From: Phanerodontia chrysosporium
Taxonomy: Eukaryota; Basidiomycota; Agaricomycetes; Polyporales; Phanerochaetaceae
Length of the DNA stretch: 64,000 nt
NCBI GenBank assembly: GCA_001910725.1
Contig: MJGA01000002.1
Coordinates: forward strand, 248,001-312,000
Direction: 5' to 3'
Under the pieces are notes generated by a model. It was not told the DNA's origin. It did no database searches and saw nothing but the letters and a program-made list of their open reading frames with translations. Each line of letters opens with the position of its first letter. Positions within the stretch are counted from its first letter, which is position 1. Shown here piece after piece: positions 46,891-57,023 of the stretch. Made by a program: the position numbers and the translations under genes.

Positions 46891-48381
46891 TCAGACGTCG
46901 ATAACGTCCAGGAAGTTATGAAAGAGCTCACATATTAGCGGTGCCTTCCTCTTAAACTTGAGCTTGAACAAGTCGCGGTACACTTCTGGGGTAATCGACA
47001 CCTCGTTGACGTCCGAGCTGCACACGAAGGAGAGCGTCACCTTGCCCCCGTTGTGCAGCTTGTACATCACTTTTCCTTCGCAGCGCCCCGATTCTAGCGC
47101 AAAGAAGAGCGTGATGAGTTTTGCAGAGAAGCGGAGACGACGGTGCGTCTTACCCCAGCAAGAACGATGAACGTGTCGGTCATGCATGGCCCTATAGTCG
47201 CTGAGGGCGGAGTCTCCCAGTCCCCCTCCTTAGCGTTGAAGGACACGCGTCTCAGGGAACGCGAGCTTCGTCCATTTACGACGGTGATAGTCGAGGAGTA
47301 CACTGGCGGCATGTACAGTCAGCGCGTTATGTGGCAGTGTCACCGAGCGCACAACTGACCTGGGGCGGGAGCCAGAGGTTTACAAGGGGTGGGCGCGGCT
47401 TGAGGGGAACTTTCCTGTGACCGGCTGCGCTCTCTGGGTTTCTCGGCCTCGCTACACGGCGCAGGGCTTGGAGGTCGTGGCGCAGCGCAACCTACCCCAT
47501 TTCCAGAACGGCTCTTCATGGGCCTTCGGGACTCTTGACTGCTTCGCGTTCGCTGAATTGGTGCGGAAGGGTCGCGAAACGATCTGATAAGTCCTCGACG
47601 TCCTCATCCGTGCGGTGCTTTGCTCCCTTCGCCTCATGGTCTTGTTCCTGGAGGAAGCTCTCGTACCGGCTCGAAGCCTTCCGCTGGGGTCGGGTGTCGG
47701 ACTCTCTCTGGCTTTCGCGCATGTCGGGTGCATCAGGCACTATGCGGATCAGCTGCGCGGTCCGCTTCCTGTCCTGGCTGGGATGGGGTGCCCGCGCCTT
47801 CAGCGCCAGACTAGCCAACATGGCTGTGCCAGAGGCTTAGTGACATCTCACACCGGATGCCGAGCTGCCAACTCACACATTGGATGGACATGGAAGTCCT
47901 GCGCATGGGCATGCATCTGACCATACGAGTTGTCGCTGTACGTTTCTGGATCGCTCGTATAGCCTTGTTCCTCATATCCGCGAGGGGTCCCAAGCGCGGC
48001 ACTCCGGCCATGGTCCTGTGAGACAAATGCTTGGGCAGCGGCTATGCGGGTTGACGGCGATCAATTGAGATACTGATACGAGCCCACTGCTGCTGACGTA
48101 CTGTAGGGAGGTGGCGGATCGCTATCCTCGTTAGGGCTGCCTGCGATAGAGCCGGAATAGAATTGTTCAAATACCATGGGCATGTCGGGGTGCCCGGTCG
48201 TGGATCGTTGGACATAGCTGTACGAGCCGCTTCGATGACCGTTGCTGAAGCGCATTTGCGGGTCGCTCGAGGAGTTGTACAGCGTGAAGCTTTCGTCGGC
48301 ATGAGGGAGGCCGCTTCCGCCCTCTGTGTAGCCGATGCGGCCACCTGTAACATACGAACGCTTGATGTAGCGGGTCTGCAT
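46891..48381 (-). CDS. Tandem family member A: PPPPY-motif protein with beta-sandwich-like C-terminus
   Basis: Minus strand. Segments: MQTRYIKRSYVTGGRIGYTE (ATG 48381), DESFTLYNSSSDPQMRFSNG, QFYSGSIAG and DSDPPPPYSTS; a Tyr/Asp/His-rich stretch about 48030-47870; a charged linker (RYESFLQEQDHEAKGAKHR); then a C-terminal module in two exons. The first has SSTITVVNGRSSRSLRRVSF, EGDWETPPSATIG and TDTFIVLAG; the second has GRCEGKVMYKLHNGGKVTLS and DVNEVSITPEVYRDLFKLKF, ending at 46891. The module resembles the small beta-sandwich seen in aegerolysin-like and PUD1_2 (up-regulated in daf-2) fungal proteins; this is tentative. The PPPPY is a PPxY-type ligand for WW or arrestin-like partners. The ATG used by B and C reads ATC here, so A may start internally or be decaying. 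Confidence 0.55.
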
Positions 48382-49167
48382 GACAATCGGTAGGCTGTGG
48401 GACGTGGAGGATGGCAATGAGTTTTCAAAGTCCTGGTAGTTTTTATGTGGAAGTAGACACACCGGGGGACCAGCAGATTTGTAGGAGTCGAAGCAGCAAT
48501 GACCGGGTAAATATACTGTGAAGCATGTAGCCAGCGCACAGAAACCATGCGATGTATCGACAGAGCTATGCCGGCAAGCCTGTCCACCGCGCTGCACTAC
48601 AGGTTTACGAAGATACCATGCACGTCCCAGGTGTAATGCGTGCCCATCTCAGTGGCGGTGAGTTGGGAGCTGGATGACAAGCCATGTGACCACTACGAGA
48701 TGTCTCCTCGGTGCTGTATGCTGCACTCGCAGCGCCACCATACAACTTCCATTCATTCCTACTGCCAGTTCCAAGCGGCTAAGGTAGGCCTTATCCATGG
48801 GCAGACACCCCCGTAAATGCATCAGGAGACTTGCTAAAAGGTCCATAGTACGGCAGGCAGCGGAGATGAAGGCTTCTAAAGGGAAGTCATACGTTAGCCG
48901 ACGCTAAATCGCAGCTGGGACTATCCAGGAACACTTGCGTTCACAAGGCTTACAGGGACTGTTATGGTCGATGTTCATGTGTCTGGTCAACCGGACTTTC
49001 ATTGCCCATGACAGCTCGTCTGTTCATCCAACACAAGAGTCAAGGGCTATATGAGATACTTAATTTTTATTAAAGGGAACAACGTACCGGTGAGTCTTAG
49101 ATCTGTAGGCGGATACGTGATACCCACACGGCTCAGTGCGAACGAGGCAGGCTAGTATGCGGCAGTG

Positions 49168-49570
49168 GGCGGAGACCCTCGTCTGTCGTGTAAGCCAGCT
49201 GTCAAAAGCTTAGTGCACCTGACAGGGTCCTGGATATCCAACAACGCATTGCAGGCCCCGAAACCCAAGGAAGCTGCAGTGGACGGTCAGACACGACGTA
49301 TCAGCGAGGTTGCTGGCGGGAGTCACCCAGGCGCTGCACGTGTTTGGCATTGTTTGGCGCCACCTTCGTGGCGCCCACCATCGCACCCATGCACTTGCTT
49401 TTCCTTTCTATCGCACGGGCTTGTAACTTCGCCTTTGCCACTTCCTCCAACGACCAAACGCCGCGATGGCGATGCAAAGGAGCACGCAGGGAAGGCAGAC
49501 GTCGCAGCCAAACTCAAGGTTCGTCGTCTACAGCCTGCGTTCGAAAGATCCTAAGATGATGTTCACCCGG
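49168..49570 (+). pseudogene. Parvulin 5' fragment, fossil 1
   Basis: This stretch parallels the promoter and first exon of the parvulin gene at 55.8-56.2 kb. Shared landmarks in order: GACCCTCGTCTGTCGTGTAA against GACCCTTGTTCGTCGTGTAA, GCTGCACGTGTTTGGC, ACCTTCGTGGCGCCCA, CTTCCTCCAACGAC, CGCCGCGATGGCGA and GATGCAAAG. A donor-like CTCAAG|GTTCGT and an acceptor before ATGATG are also retained. The part between the start codon and GATGCAAAG, about 36 bp in the intact gene, is deleted. The remaining parvulin exons are absent. Confidence 0.75.
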
Positions 49571-49734
49571 CGCGATCGCGATGGTAGAGAAGAAAGGCAG
49601 CAGCGACGACGGAAGGCGGGAAGGCGGCAATGTAGGTAGCTGAACTGGAGGTGTACGTCTTCAAATCCTGTATTCAATGGCGGGGTATGACTGGGTGGAC
49701 GAGTGGATGACATCTGAGCCAACCCCTGCTACTT

Positions 49735-49870
49735 CGATACGGATGGCTGTACCGCCAGTCGGTGCATATACCTCGCCTACTCTACGCGAGCGTGCGACGT
49801 CTGACTGATGCTTCCGGTGCTATGGAAACCTCGTCCTCAGATGGGCAAGGCGTTCGAGGTGGCGCGCGTG
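49735..49870 (+). pseudogene. Possible relic of the 45.2-46.6 kb gene
   Basis: A frame reading GWLYRQSVHIPRLLYASVRR resembles ERLYRASVYAPWLLYVSTRQ of the gene at 45.8 kb (shared L-Y-R-S-V, P, L-L-Y, S, R). It lies just left of family member B, where that neighbour would be expected if the duplication unit included its 3' part. The similarity is short and unscored. Confidence 0.35.
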
Positions 49871-50104
49871 CATCGCGGCGTTTACTACAGGTTGTTCGTG
49901 GTATCTAGAGGCTCATACATACATGCATGCGTCGAAGACAGCGTCTCAAGGCTTCGCTCGTAAGAGGTCCTTCCCGCAATCTTTGCTTACAAATACACGT
50001 CCGTATATCTGACATCTGCAGGAGGGGCAGTTTACGACGATCTCGACGCTTGACTGTGTACTTCCAGTACGTGGACAGTGCCTGAGGACCCGCACAAACA
50101 CCTG

Positions 50105-51756
50105 TCAGACATAGATCACGCACATGATACTATACCTGAGCTTACAGATCAGCGGGACCTTGCTCTCGATGTCAAGTCTAAAAAGATTGCGCAATACTTT
50201 GGGTGTGATTGAGATCTCGTTGACATCTTCGCTACATGTGAAGGAAAGCGTCATCATGGTTCCGTTGTGGAGCTTGTACTGCACTTTTCCACCACAGCCT
50301 TCTGAGTCTAGATGGGAGAACGACGTTAATGAGCCTTGCATGTTATGAATATATATATCGGGAATCTGACCTATGGCATGCATCGTGAACATATCAGTCG
50401 CAGACGCTTCGATCGTCGAAGCGGGCGGCGTTCGCCAACTCCCCTTTGTCACATCGTGGGACACACGTATGAGCGGATGCGCTTCAATCCCATTGATGAT
50501 GGTAATGGTCGAGGAGTAGTCTATTGACGTGGTTGGTTAGCACGATCTTTGCGCAGCGGTCCAAACATCCGCACAACTGACCACACTTACGAGTTGAGGA
50601 TTTGGAGCGAGACCCAGCGTCCCGGGCAGGGCTCTCCTGTGACCCACCGCGCTCTCTGGATCCCTCTGTGTCGTCCAACTTCGTAGAGCCCCGATGTTTC
50701 TGTTTCTGTTTGGCCCGACCTTCTTGTCCTACAGAAAGTGTCCCGAAGGCGCCCTCTAGATCCTCCGCTGTGTTCTTTCGGTCTTCGAATGACTCATAGT
50801 AGCTCCCAGGATCCTCCTCGTATGCGTGGTGCATCTTTCCCCTCACACGATGCCTTTGGCCCTGGAGATCGTCACCATTCTTCTGTTTGGAGGCCTTCCG
50901 GGGTGGACGATCTTCGGCTTCTCTGTCGCTGTGTACATAGGTATCGGACTCCGCGCGTCCATGGCCTGCCCACTTCATCCGCTCGTTGCTCTGTGGGGGC
51001 TGGGACTGTGCCCGCGCTTTCGGCGCAGGACTTTCAGAACGATCTGCGCTAGAGTCTCAGTGGTACATCACAACCGGATCTAAGCCGAACACTCACGTTT
51101 CTGGCGGCCAGCACGATCTTGTCCTTGTGCATGTGCCCGCCGCACCTGTGTCTCGTCACCGTACGCTTCTCGGTCGTCAGCATAGTTCTGGGTGTCGTGG
51201 TCAAATTGCGCCCCGTCCAGAGAATCCCAGCGGCCGTCCTGAGGCATGCCCGCCTGGGTAGCTGGAATGAGCGACCCTCATGAGTACAAAGCACATGCGA
51301 GTTCAAGATGGAGGACATACTGTAAGGCGGCGGCGGCTCGCCATACATGTTAGGACTCTCCGCCATAGAGCCAGGGTAATGCTGTCCAGACGCCTCTAGA
51401 CCTTTCAAGCGTCTCATCTCAGACTCTACTTCTAAGCACCTGAGGCAGGCACCTCGAGGGCCGCCTCGAAAGCCAATCGCGGCATCGGGACGGGAGCTGT
51501 ATATGAGAAGCTTGCATTCTACGCAGCTCGGGCGCCTCCTCCACCTGGGAGGGGGATAGGGAGGGGCTGCCCGTAAAGCAGTGGGCCGGGTAGTGGCATA
51601 GGGGGAGATCGCAAGCCCAGCGGTGGCATAACGAGAGGCGGACCGCCGAGGGAATGCATAACGAGAGGTGGAGGGCTAAGGGGTCCATCTAGAAAAGGAC
51701 GTTGCGTCAGGCGAAATCTAAGCTCATGAGGGGGCAGACGTACAGAAGGGATCCAT
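50105..51756 (-). CDS. Tandem family member B: PPPPY-motif protein with beta-sandwich-like C-terminus
   Basis: The first coding exon is 13 nt (51756-51744, M-D-P-F plus one base), as in C. Exon 2 starts GPLSPPPLVMHSLGGPPLVM, a Pro-rich insertion not seen in A or C. After a frame change near 51530, consistent with one missing base, come LLIYSSRPDAAIGFRGGPRG, SGQHYPGSMAESPN and GEPPPPYS. An Asp/Gln/Arg-rich exon follows (GRWDSLDGAQFDHDTQNYAD), then a charged exon (EEDPGSYYESFEDRKNTAED, AKQKQKHRGSTKL). The C-terminal module is VSHDVTKGSWRTPPASTIEA, then SEGCGGKVQYKLHNGTMMTL and DVNEISITPKVLRNLFRL, ending at 50105. It aligns along its whole length with A and C. The function is unknown. Confidence 0.6.
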
Positions 51757-52426
51757 GGTTTCTCGAGTCGGGGCTGCAACAAGTGGGCTAATATAGCCAG
51801 GTGAAGGCGGGGGCGGGCGATGCACAGGTACCAGCAACGACCGCGCGCAAAAATGGTGACACGAGACTCGGAAGGCGTGTGTTAGCAGGCGTGTCCACTG
51901 CCATGTCGTGCTCAAAAGTCACGAAATCGCCACGGTTCAGGTGCAGCCTGAGTGGCAGTGTGAAATCGAGATTGATATCAGGCCACGGGACTGCAGTTCA
52001 ACGTCCCTCCATGCCAAAAAGTCGCAATGGTGGACCTAACTGTCGCTTAAAATTGAATTGTATCGCTCATCGCGAGCACCCGGCAGGGATGACCGGGAGT
52101 AGAACGCCTGAGCTAAACCCGAAGGGTTTCGGAGATTGCGACGGCATCCTAGGGAGCAGCAATATGTTAGCCGACGATTAAACTCTGGAATTAAAGCGTA
52201 CTTTGGAGTCCACAGGCCCAAGGCACCAGCCTCCCGCTGACTCAGGCTCGTGAGTCGTTGTTGGACAGGCTGTGCTCGGTGATGTGTATCTTTACTGACC
52301 ATCTATACTTCCATCCGACATGGCATTCACAAGCCGCAAGAGCAAGCGTCCGTTTTGGCGAGCAAGGCACCGGCGGAATGGAAGTCCGTAGGTGTCCACG
52401 CGATATCCGCGAGGTTCAAGCAGTCG

Positions 52427-52665
52427 GTGAAGACCCTTGTCCGTCGTGTATAACAGCCGTAGGCATACCTAACGAGAAAGATATCAGCCAATCAAGAGCA
52501 CTAAGCGGACAGCAGATTCGTTGCAATCTGTGATGAACACGACATACCAGCAAGGTTAACGACGGAAGGCAACCTCGTGGCGAGAATCGAGGTCGCGCTG
52601 CACGTGTTTGGTGTTGTTTTGCGACACCTTCGTGGCGCCCAACCCGGCACGTTGAGCCTGCATCC
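52427..52665 (+). pseudogene. Parvulin 5' fragment, fossil 2
   Basis: The sequence GACCCTTGTCCGTCGTGTA, then ACGACATACCAGCAAGGTTA, GACGGAAGGCAACCTCGTGG, GAGAATCGAGGTCGCGCTGC and ACCTTCGTGGCGCCCAAC follows the intact parvulin upstream region (55790-56020) almost base for base. The similarity stops before the start codon, so only promoter and leader remain. It is closer to the intact copy than fossil 1 is, which suggests a younger duplication. Confidence 0.8.
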
Positions 52666-53639
52666 CGCGCAGAACCCACGCCCGAATCCGCCCCGAGGTG
52701 CAACCTCGGCCTAGACATCACGGTCATTGCAGCATCAACAGCAGCGCCGGGACGCTACCGACGGCGTGGCATCAACCGCTAACGCCGTGCGCGGATATGG
52801 ACGGATACGTTTTCGGCCCCCCAGTAGGCATTCTTGCACCGTTGTCCACCCACATCTGTCTAGCTATATTTCTCACTTGCTCTGCGTGGTTTTGGACTCC
52901 AAAGATTACAATTGCATGTACAGACGTACTTCGCGTGCAAACCAGTCTCTATTCTCCACGACTCTGTCGCGCGACAGATTCGACGGGATCAAGCTCGTGT
53001 TCTCGCACTTGCAAGGGCCCTCCGTACACTGTTTCGCGACGACTCGGAACCCCCTCGTGTACCCTCGCTGGTCTCGCCGACCGCAGTCTCATCCCTCCGA
53101 TCCTTTCTGTGTCGGTGGGCCGGGCTCTTGTAGATCATCTGCACTCGAGGCGCTTCGATGGATGTGCCTTCGGTGTACTAGTGCCTACAGTTGACAACTG
53201 ACATCCTTAAGGAGAACTCGCCTTTCGGCTTCAAGTTGACGGACTCGCGCCAGCAGCCTGCCGACCACGAGCTATGTTGTGACACGTATTTGCGGAGGCC
53301 CGCATCACCTGGACCAACACAACACCGTGCGGCTGTACGCGAGTGCGCGGTTCACCGGTGTCTCCGGCATCAGGCCATTAAAGATACATGTGTAGATGTG
53401 CAAGGAGTTCGACTCGGGCGGCGCACCCGCAGTGTGGGGTACAAATTGAACTTTACAGCGATATATATTCGAACGTACAAGAATAAACCTTCGCGACAAG
53501 CCTACGAGCGCACGATACATTTATCAAATGGCCTTGTGTGTCTACGCACCTCTCCAAGGTGAGTGTGACCTTGATTCAAAGGCATGATGACCAACTTCAT
53601 GAGCTATGACCGTGCCTTACAAACCCGTACACGTGAGAG
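52666..53639. other. Unassigned DNA between fossil 2 and member C
   Basis: Overlapping open frames of 120-167 codons (52698-53201, 52727-53194, 53191-53562) are present. One frame has a helix-like composition (LHDSVARQIRRDQARVLALA, RALRTLFRDD) that looks more coding than chance. No family, start or splice structure can be assigned. It may be a gene remnant carried with the duplication. Confidence 0.3.
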
Positions 53640-55045
53640 TCAGATGTGAGGAATGCTCACTGAGGTGTAGAGAAGCTTACATATCAGTGGTCCTGTGGCG
53701 TTGGCTTTGATGTGGTATCTATTCTTGTACTCTGTGGGTTCAATCCATGCTTTATTGCCTTTGGCGCTGCATTCTAAGAGAAGCTTGAAAACGCCTCCAG
53801 TGTCTGTCTTGTATTTGACTTCCCCACTGCAGTGGGTTGATGAGCCTAGAGTTAGGAAGGGTGTGGTGAGTCTTGCATATAGTGAGTATTATGGCGATCT
53901 TACCCTCAGCAAGCAAGATGTATTTGTCAATGGAATTTTTTTCTATGCTTGGTAATGGAAGTATCGCCCATGATCCAACCGTAGCGTCGAAGGAGACGCA
54001 TGTAAGCGGAGCCGCGCCAGGTCCATTAACAATGGTGACGATTGAGAAATAGTCTGCCCGTAGCATGGTTTATCAGCGTCTTACACGTTGGTTCAAAAAC
54101 CATATTACTGACTAGTCCCAAGCTCGAACGACTTTGTGGTGTTTTGACGTGCAGACGTGATACGTACTTCTCCAAGTAACACTGCCGTCAATTTTTTCGT
54201 CTGTTTATCCACCATGTGCTGCAGTTCTTCGCGATACTTCTCGAAGGTCCTGGGGTCCTCCTCGAATGTGTCGTCCATTTCCTCCGCGTAATACTCTTGT
54301 TCCGGGAAGTCGTCACCGAACATCTCCGTGGGAGCCGTCCGTCGGGGGTCACGGTAGTCATCGGCCTCTCGACCGAGACGTTCCCGTGAATCGGTTGGCG
54401 TGCGCCCCCAGCTCGACCCCTTGGCTCGCTCTGTGTTCTGCATGGCCCGTGACCGTGCTCGCGCTGTCGGCGCGGGACTGGCAGAGCGGTCTGTGTCCGG
54501 TGCTCAGGTACACAATGCGCCAGGAACTAGGCTAACGACTTACGCGTTGAGTGAGAGACATGAGCTTGTGGTTGGGCGTACGTCTGCAGGTCGGTCTCTT
54601 GTGCGGCTAATCGATTGACTGTCAGGAGCTGAGGCGCGTACGGATCGAGGGTGGCCAACGTACCGTAAGGCGGCGGTGGCTCGTTATAACTGTACGCGCT
54701 CCCCCCGGAAACAGAACCCGAGTAATACTGTCTCGACGCCATCGCGCGTGCGATTTGTGCTTCTCTGCGGTCCTGTAAGCACTTGTAGTAGCCGTATCGA
54801 TAGCCGACACTGAAGCCGATTAGGAGACAGTTACGGGTATTGTACAGTGTGAAGCCGCGGTCGGCGTAGGGACAGTTGTTTTCGCAGTCCATGTAGCCGA
54901 CACGCCTGCCTTTGACATATCCGGCCACATAACGCTCTCTGGGGGTTATCATGACCATCGGCCGCGGCCCGAAGGGAACTAGAAAGGAGCACTGTGTTAG
55001 TTGTGAGGAAGCTCATGGGGAGGTGGACGTACTGAAAGGCAGCAT
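53640..55045 (-). CDS. Tandem family member C: PPPPY-motif protein with beta-sandwich-like C-terminus
   Basis: Exon 1 is 13 nt (55045-55033, M-L-P-F plus one base). Exon 2 has IPFGPRPMVMITPRERYVAG, GYMDCENNCPYADRGFTLYN, GFSVGYRYGYYKCLQDR and RQYYSGSVSGGS before NEPPPPYGTL. A charged exon follows (PEQEYYAEEMDDTFEEDPRT, FEKYREELQHMVDKQTKK), then the module: SIVTIVNGPGAAPLTCVSFD, VGSWAILPLPSIEKNS, and STHCSGEVKYKTDTGGVFKL with LICKLLYTSVSIPHI, ending at 53640. The module is the most diverged of the three; the DVNEISITP block of A and B is replaced by NKAWIEPTE. The best-preserved structure of the family here, but the function is unknown. Its start lies about 1 kb from the divergent parvulin gene. 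Confidence 0.65.
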
Positions 55046-56074
55046 CTTTGTTCGAGTCGGGGTCACGACGTGCAAGTAGATATACTCTTGTCGACAGGAA
55101 AACACGATGTACAAGCGGCAGCAATGGCACGGGCAAGAATGGTCTCACGAGGGATCCAAAGGCATGTGTCAGTAGTCATGCACTCTGTCGCGCTCCAACG
55201 TTACGAGAAAGATCATGCGTGTTTTCGGCGTACCGCAGGACTTAGTCGATGGCGGTGTGAAGATCTGTTAGATAACATGCCATGGGACTGCAGCGAGGCA
55301 CCCTGAGAATGTTATGAAGCCCAATAGACAGCGCTAAAGCGGAACATTGAATCATATCGCAAGTTGGAAGAAGCCGGAGGTCACAAATGAGACTAGAACA
55401 TCTGAGCTGGATCTCACGGTTTTCTGGACTGACCAGGGCTGTCCCACAAGTCTGCCAAGCGATGCTTAGCGGCGGAAATTGAGGCGGCCCCCTGAAAAAT
55501 AGCAGCATCTGTTAGCCGACCTCCGAGCCCTCGCATCCAAGCGCAAGTCCTGTGGCATCCTAATCACAAGGCGCTGACCTCGTGTTGCTGGACATGCTAA
55601 AGTCAGAATATTGGGCGGGTTTCGCTCGATAGCTCGTGTCTTCGGTAATTGCCCGCACATCCACGTTGTGTGATGATCGAGGGCTGAGGCAGGAAGATTC
55701 TGGCCCTGTACTCAGCCGAGCAAGGCACAACCGAATCTAAAAGCCCACCAACGGGCACACGACACCTGTCAGGCTCAGACAGTGAGTCGCTGAGGACCCT
55801 TGTTCGTCGTGTAAACTAGCCGTCGGCACGCCTATCGAGATAGAGATCAGCTCATCGAGATCTATTCTCCCAGTACTGTGGAGACAGCCAATTCCAAGCA
55901 AGGAGTGTTGGACACGACATACCGGCAAGGCTAACGACGGAAGGCAACCTCGTGGCGAGAATCGAGGTCGCGCTGCACGTGTTTGGCGTTGTTTGGCGAC
56001 ACCTTCGTGGCGCCCAACGCGGCATCGGCTTGCAGGCGCTTCGCCGCCCCTTCCTCCAACGACGAAACGCCGCG

Positions 56075-56719
56075 ATGGCGAAGGGAGCAAACAAAGGCAG
56101 CAGCGACACAAAGAAGGGCGATGCAAAGAAGGGTGCCAAAGGCGCAGACAAGGCCGGCGACGTCGACAAACCAAAGGTCCGTCGCCTCCCGTCTGTGTTC
56201 GCACAGGTCGCAAGATGATGCTCAGGAACACGGCGGCAGGGAGGGGCAAAGGGCGGCCTGAAGCCGCGACCGCGGTCAACGTGCGGCACATCCTCTGCGA
56301 GAAGCACTCCAAGGCGACTGAGGCGCTGCAGAAGATACAGGTGTGGTCCTTGTCGCTCACAACCGAACTGCGGGCGCTGACGGTCTCGTGAAGGAGGGCC
56401 AGCGCTTCGACAAGGTCGCGCAGGAGTACTCGGAGGACAAGGCGAAAGGTAACATCCAAACTTACTTGGTCGCAGACTGTGTGCTGAAATCACTTGTGCG
56501 GCAGCCGGAGGAGTCTCGGCTGGATGACCCGCGGGTCCATGGTGGTATGTCTTCTATCCGCAACTCCCTTGTTCCCTACGTTCTAATGTCGCCGTTTAGG
56601 GTGCGTTCCAGGACGCCGCATTCGCACTCGAGCCCTCGACTGTCGATCGCCCGATCTGCTCGCCGCTCGTCAAGACGCAGTTCGGGTACCACATCATCAT
56701 GGTCGAGGGCCGCCGCTGA
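56075..56719 (+). CDS. Parvulin-type peptidyl-prolyl isomerase (PIN4/PAR14-like)
   Basis: Five exons (56075-56176, 56215-56340, 56394-56448, 56505-56544, 56600-56719). The Lys/Gly-rich N-terminus [20 protein letters not shown] is typical of PAR14/PIN4 and binds nucleic acid in the human protein. The PPIase domain shows [57 protein letters not shown] and [15 protein letters not shown]. It catalyses cis-trans isomerisation of peptidyl-prolyl bonds; PAR14 is linked to pre-rRNA processing. The exons total 443 nt and one base seems to be missing near 56510 (GGAGGAGTCTC); with it the frame is 148 codons, the usual length. Its promoter and first exon were duplicated twice upstream (49.2 and 52.4 kb). 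Confidence 0.9.
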
Positions 56720-57023
56720 GCCGGGAGAGCCGCCCGCTGCGGACGACAGGCACAAGCCCCAACCGATGCACAGAGACACCCCATGCATGCAATTAGTAGA
56801 TATTTCAGTATGAATACTACGAGAGATTACGACGAGTCAGATGTACAACAATACCGATCAAGTAACAGCATCGTCTACAGCAGAACGAGGGCAGCGATAC
56901 AAGGAGCAGCGCCAACGAGGCGATAATTACACTAGATCATCGAGACGCAAAGTAAAACGACAGAACAACTTGTCGATGGGGACACTAAGCAGAGGATGCC
57001 GGGTATCTGGGCGAACGATGGTT

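Noticed and set aside
46891..55045. Calling members A-C pore-forming toxins
   Set aside because: Likeness of the C-terminal module to aegerolysins is weak and by eye only; there is no evidence for membrane attack.
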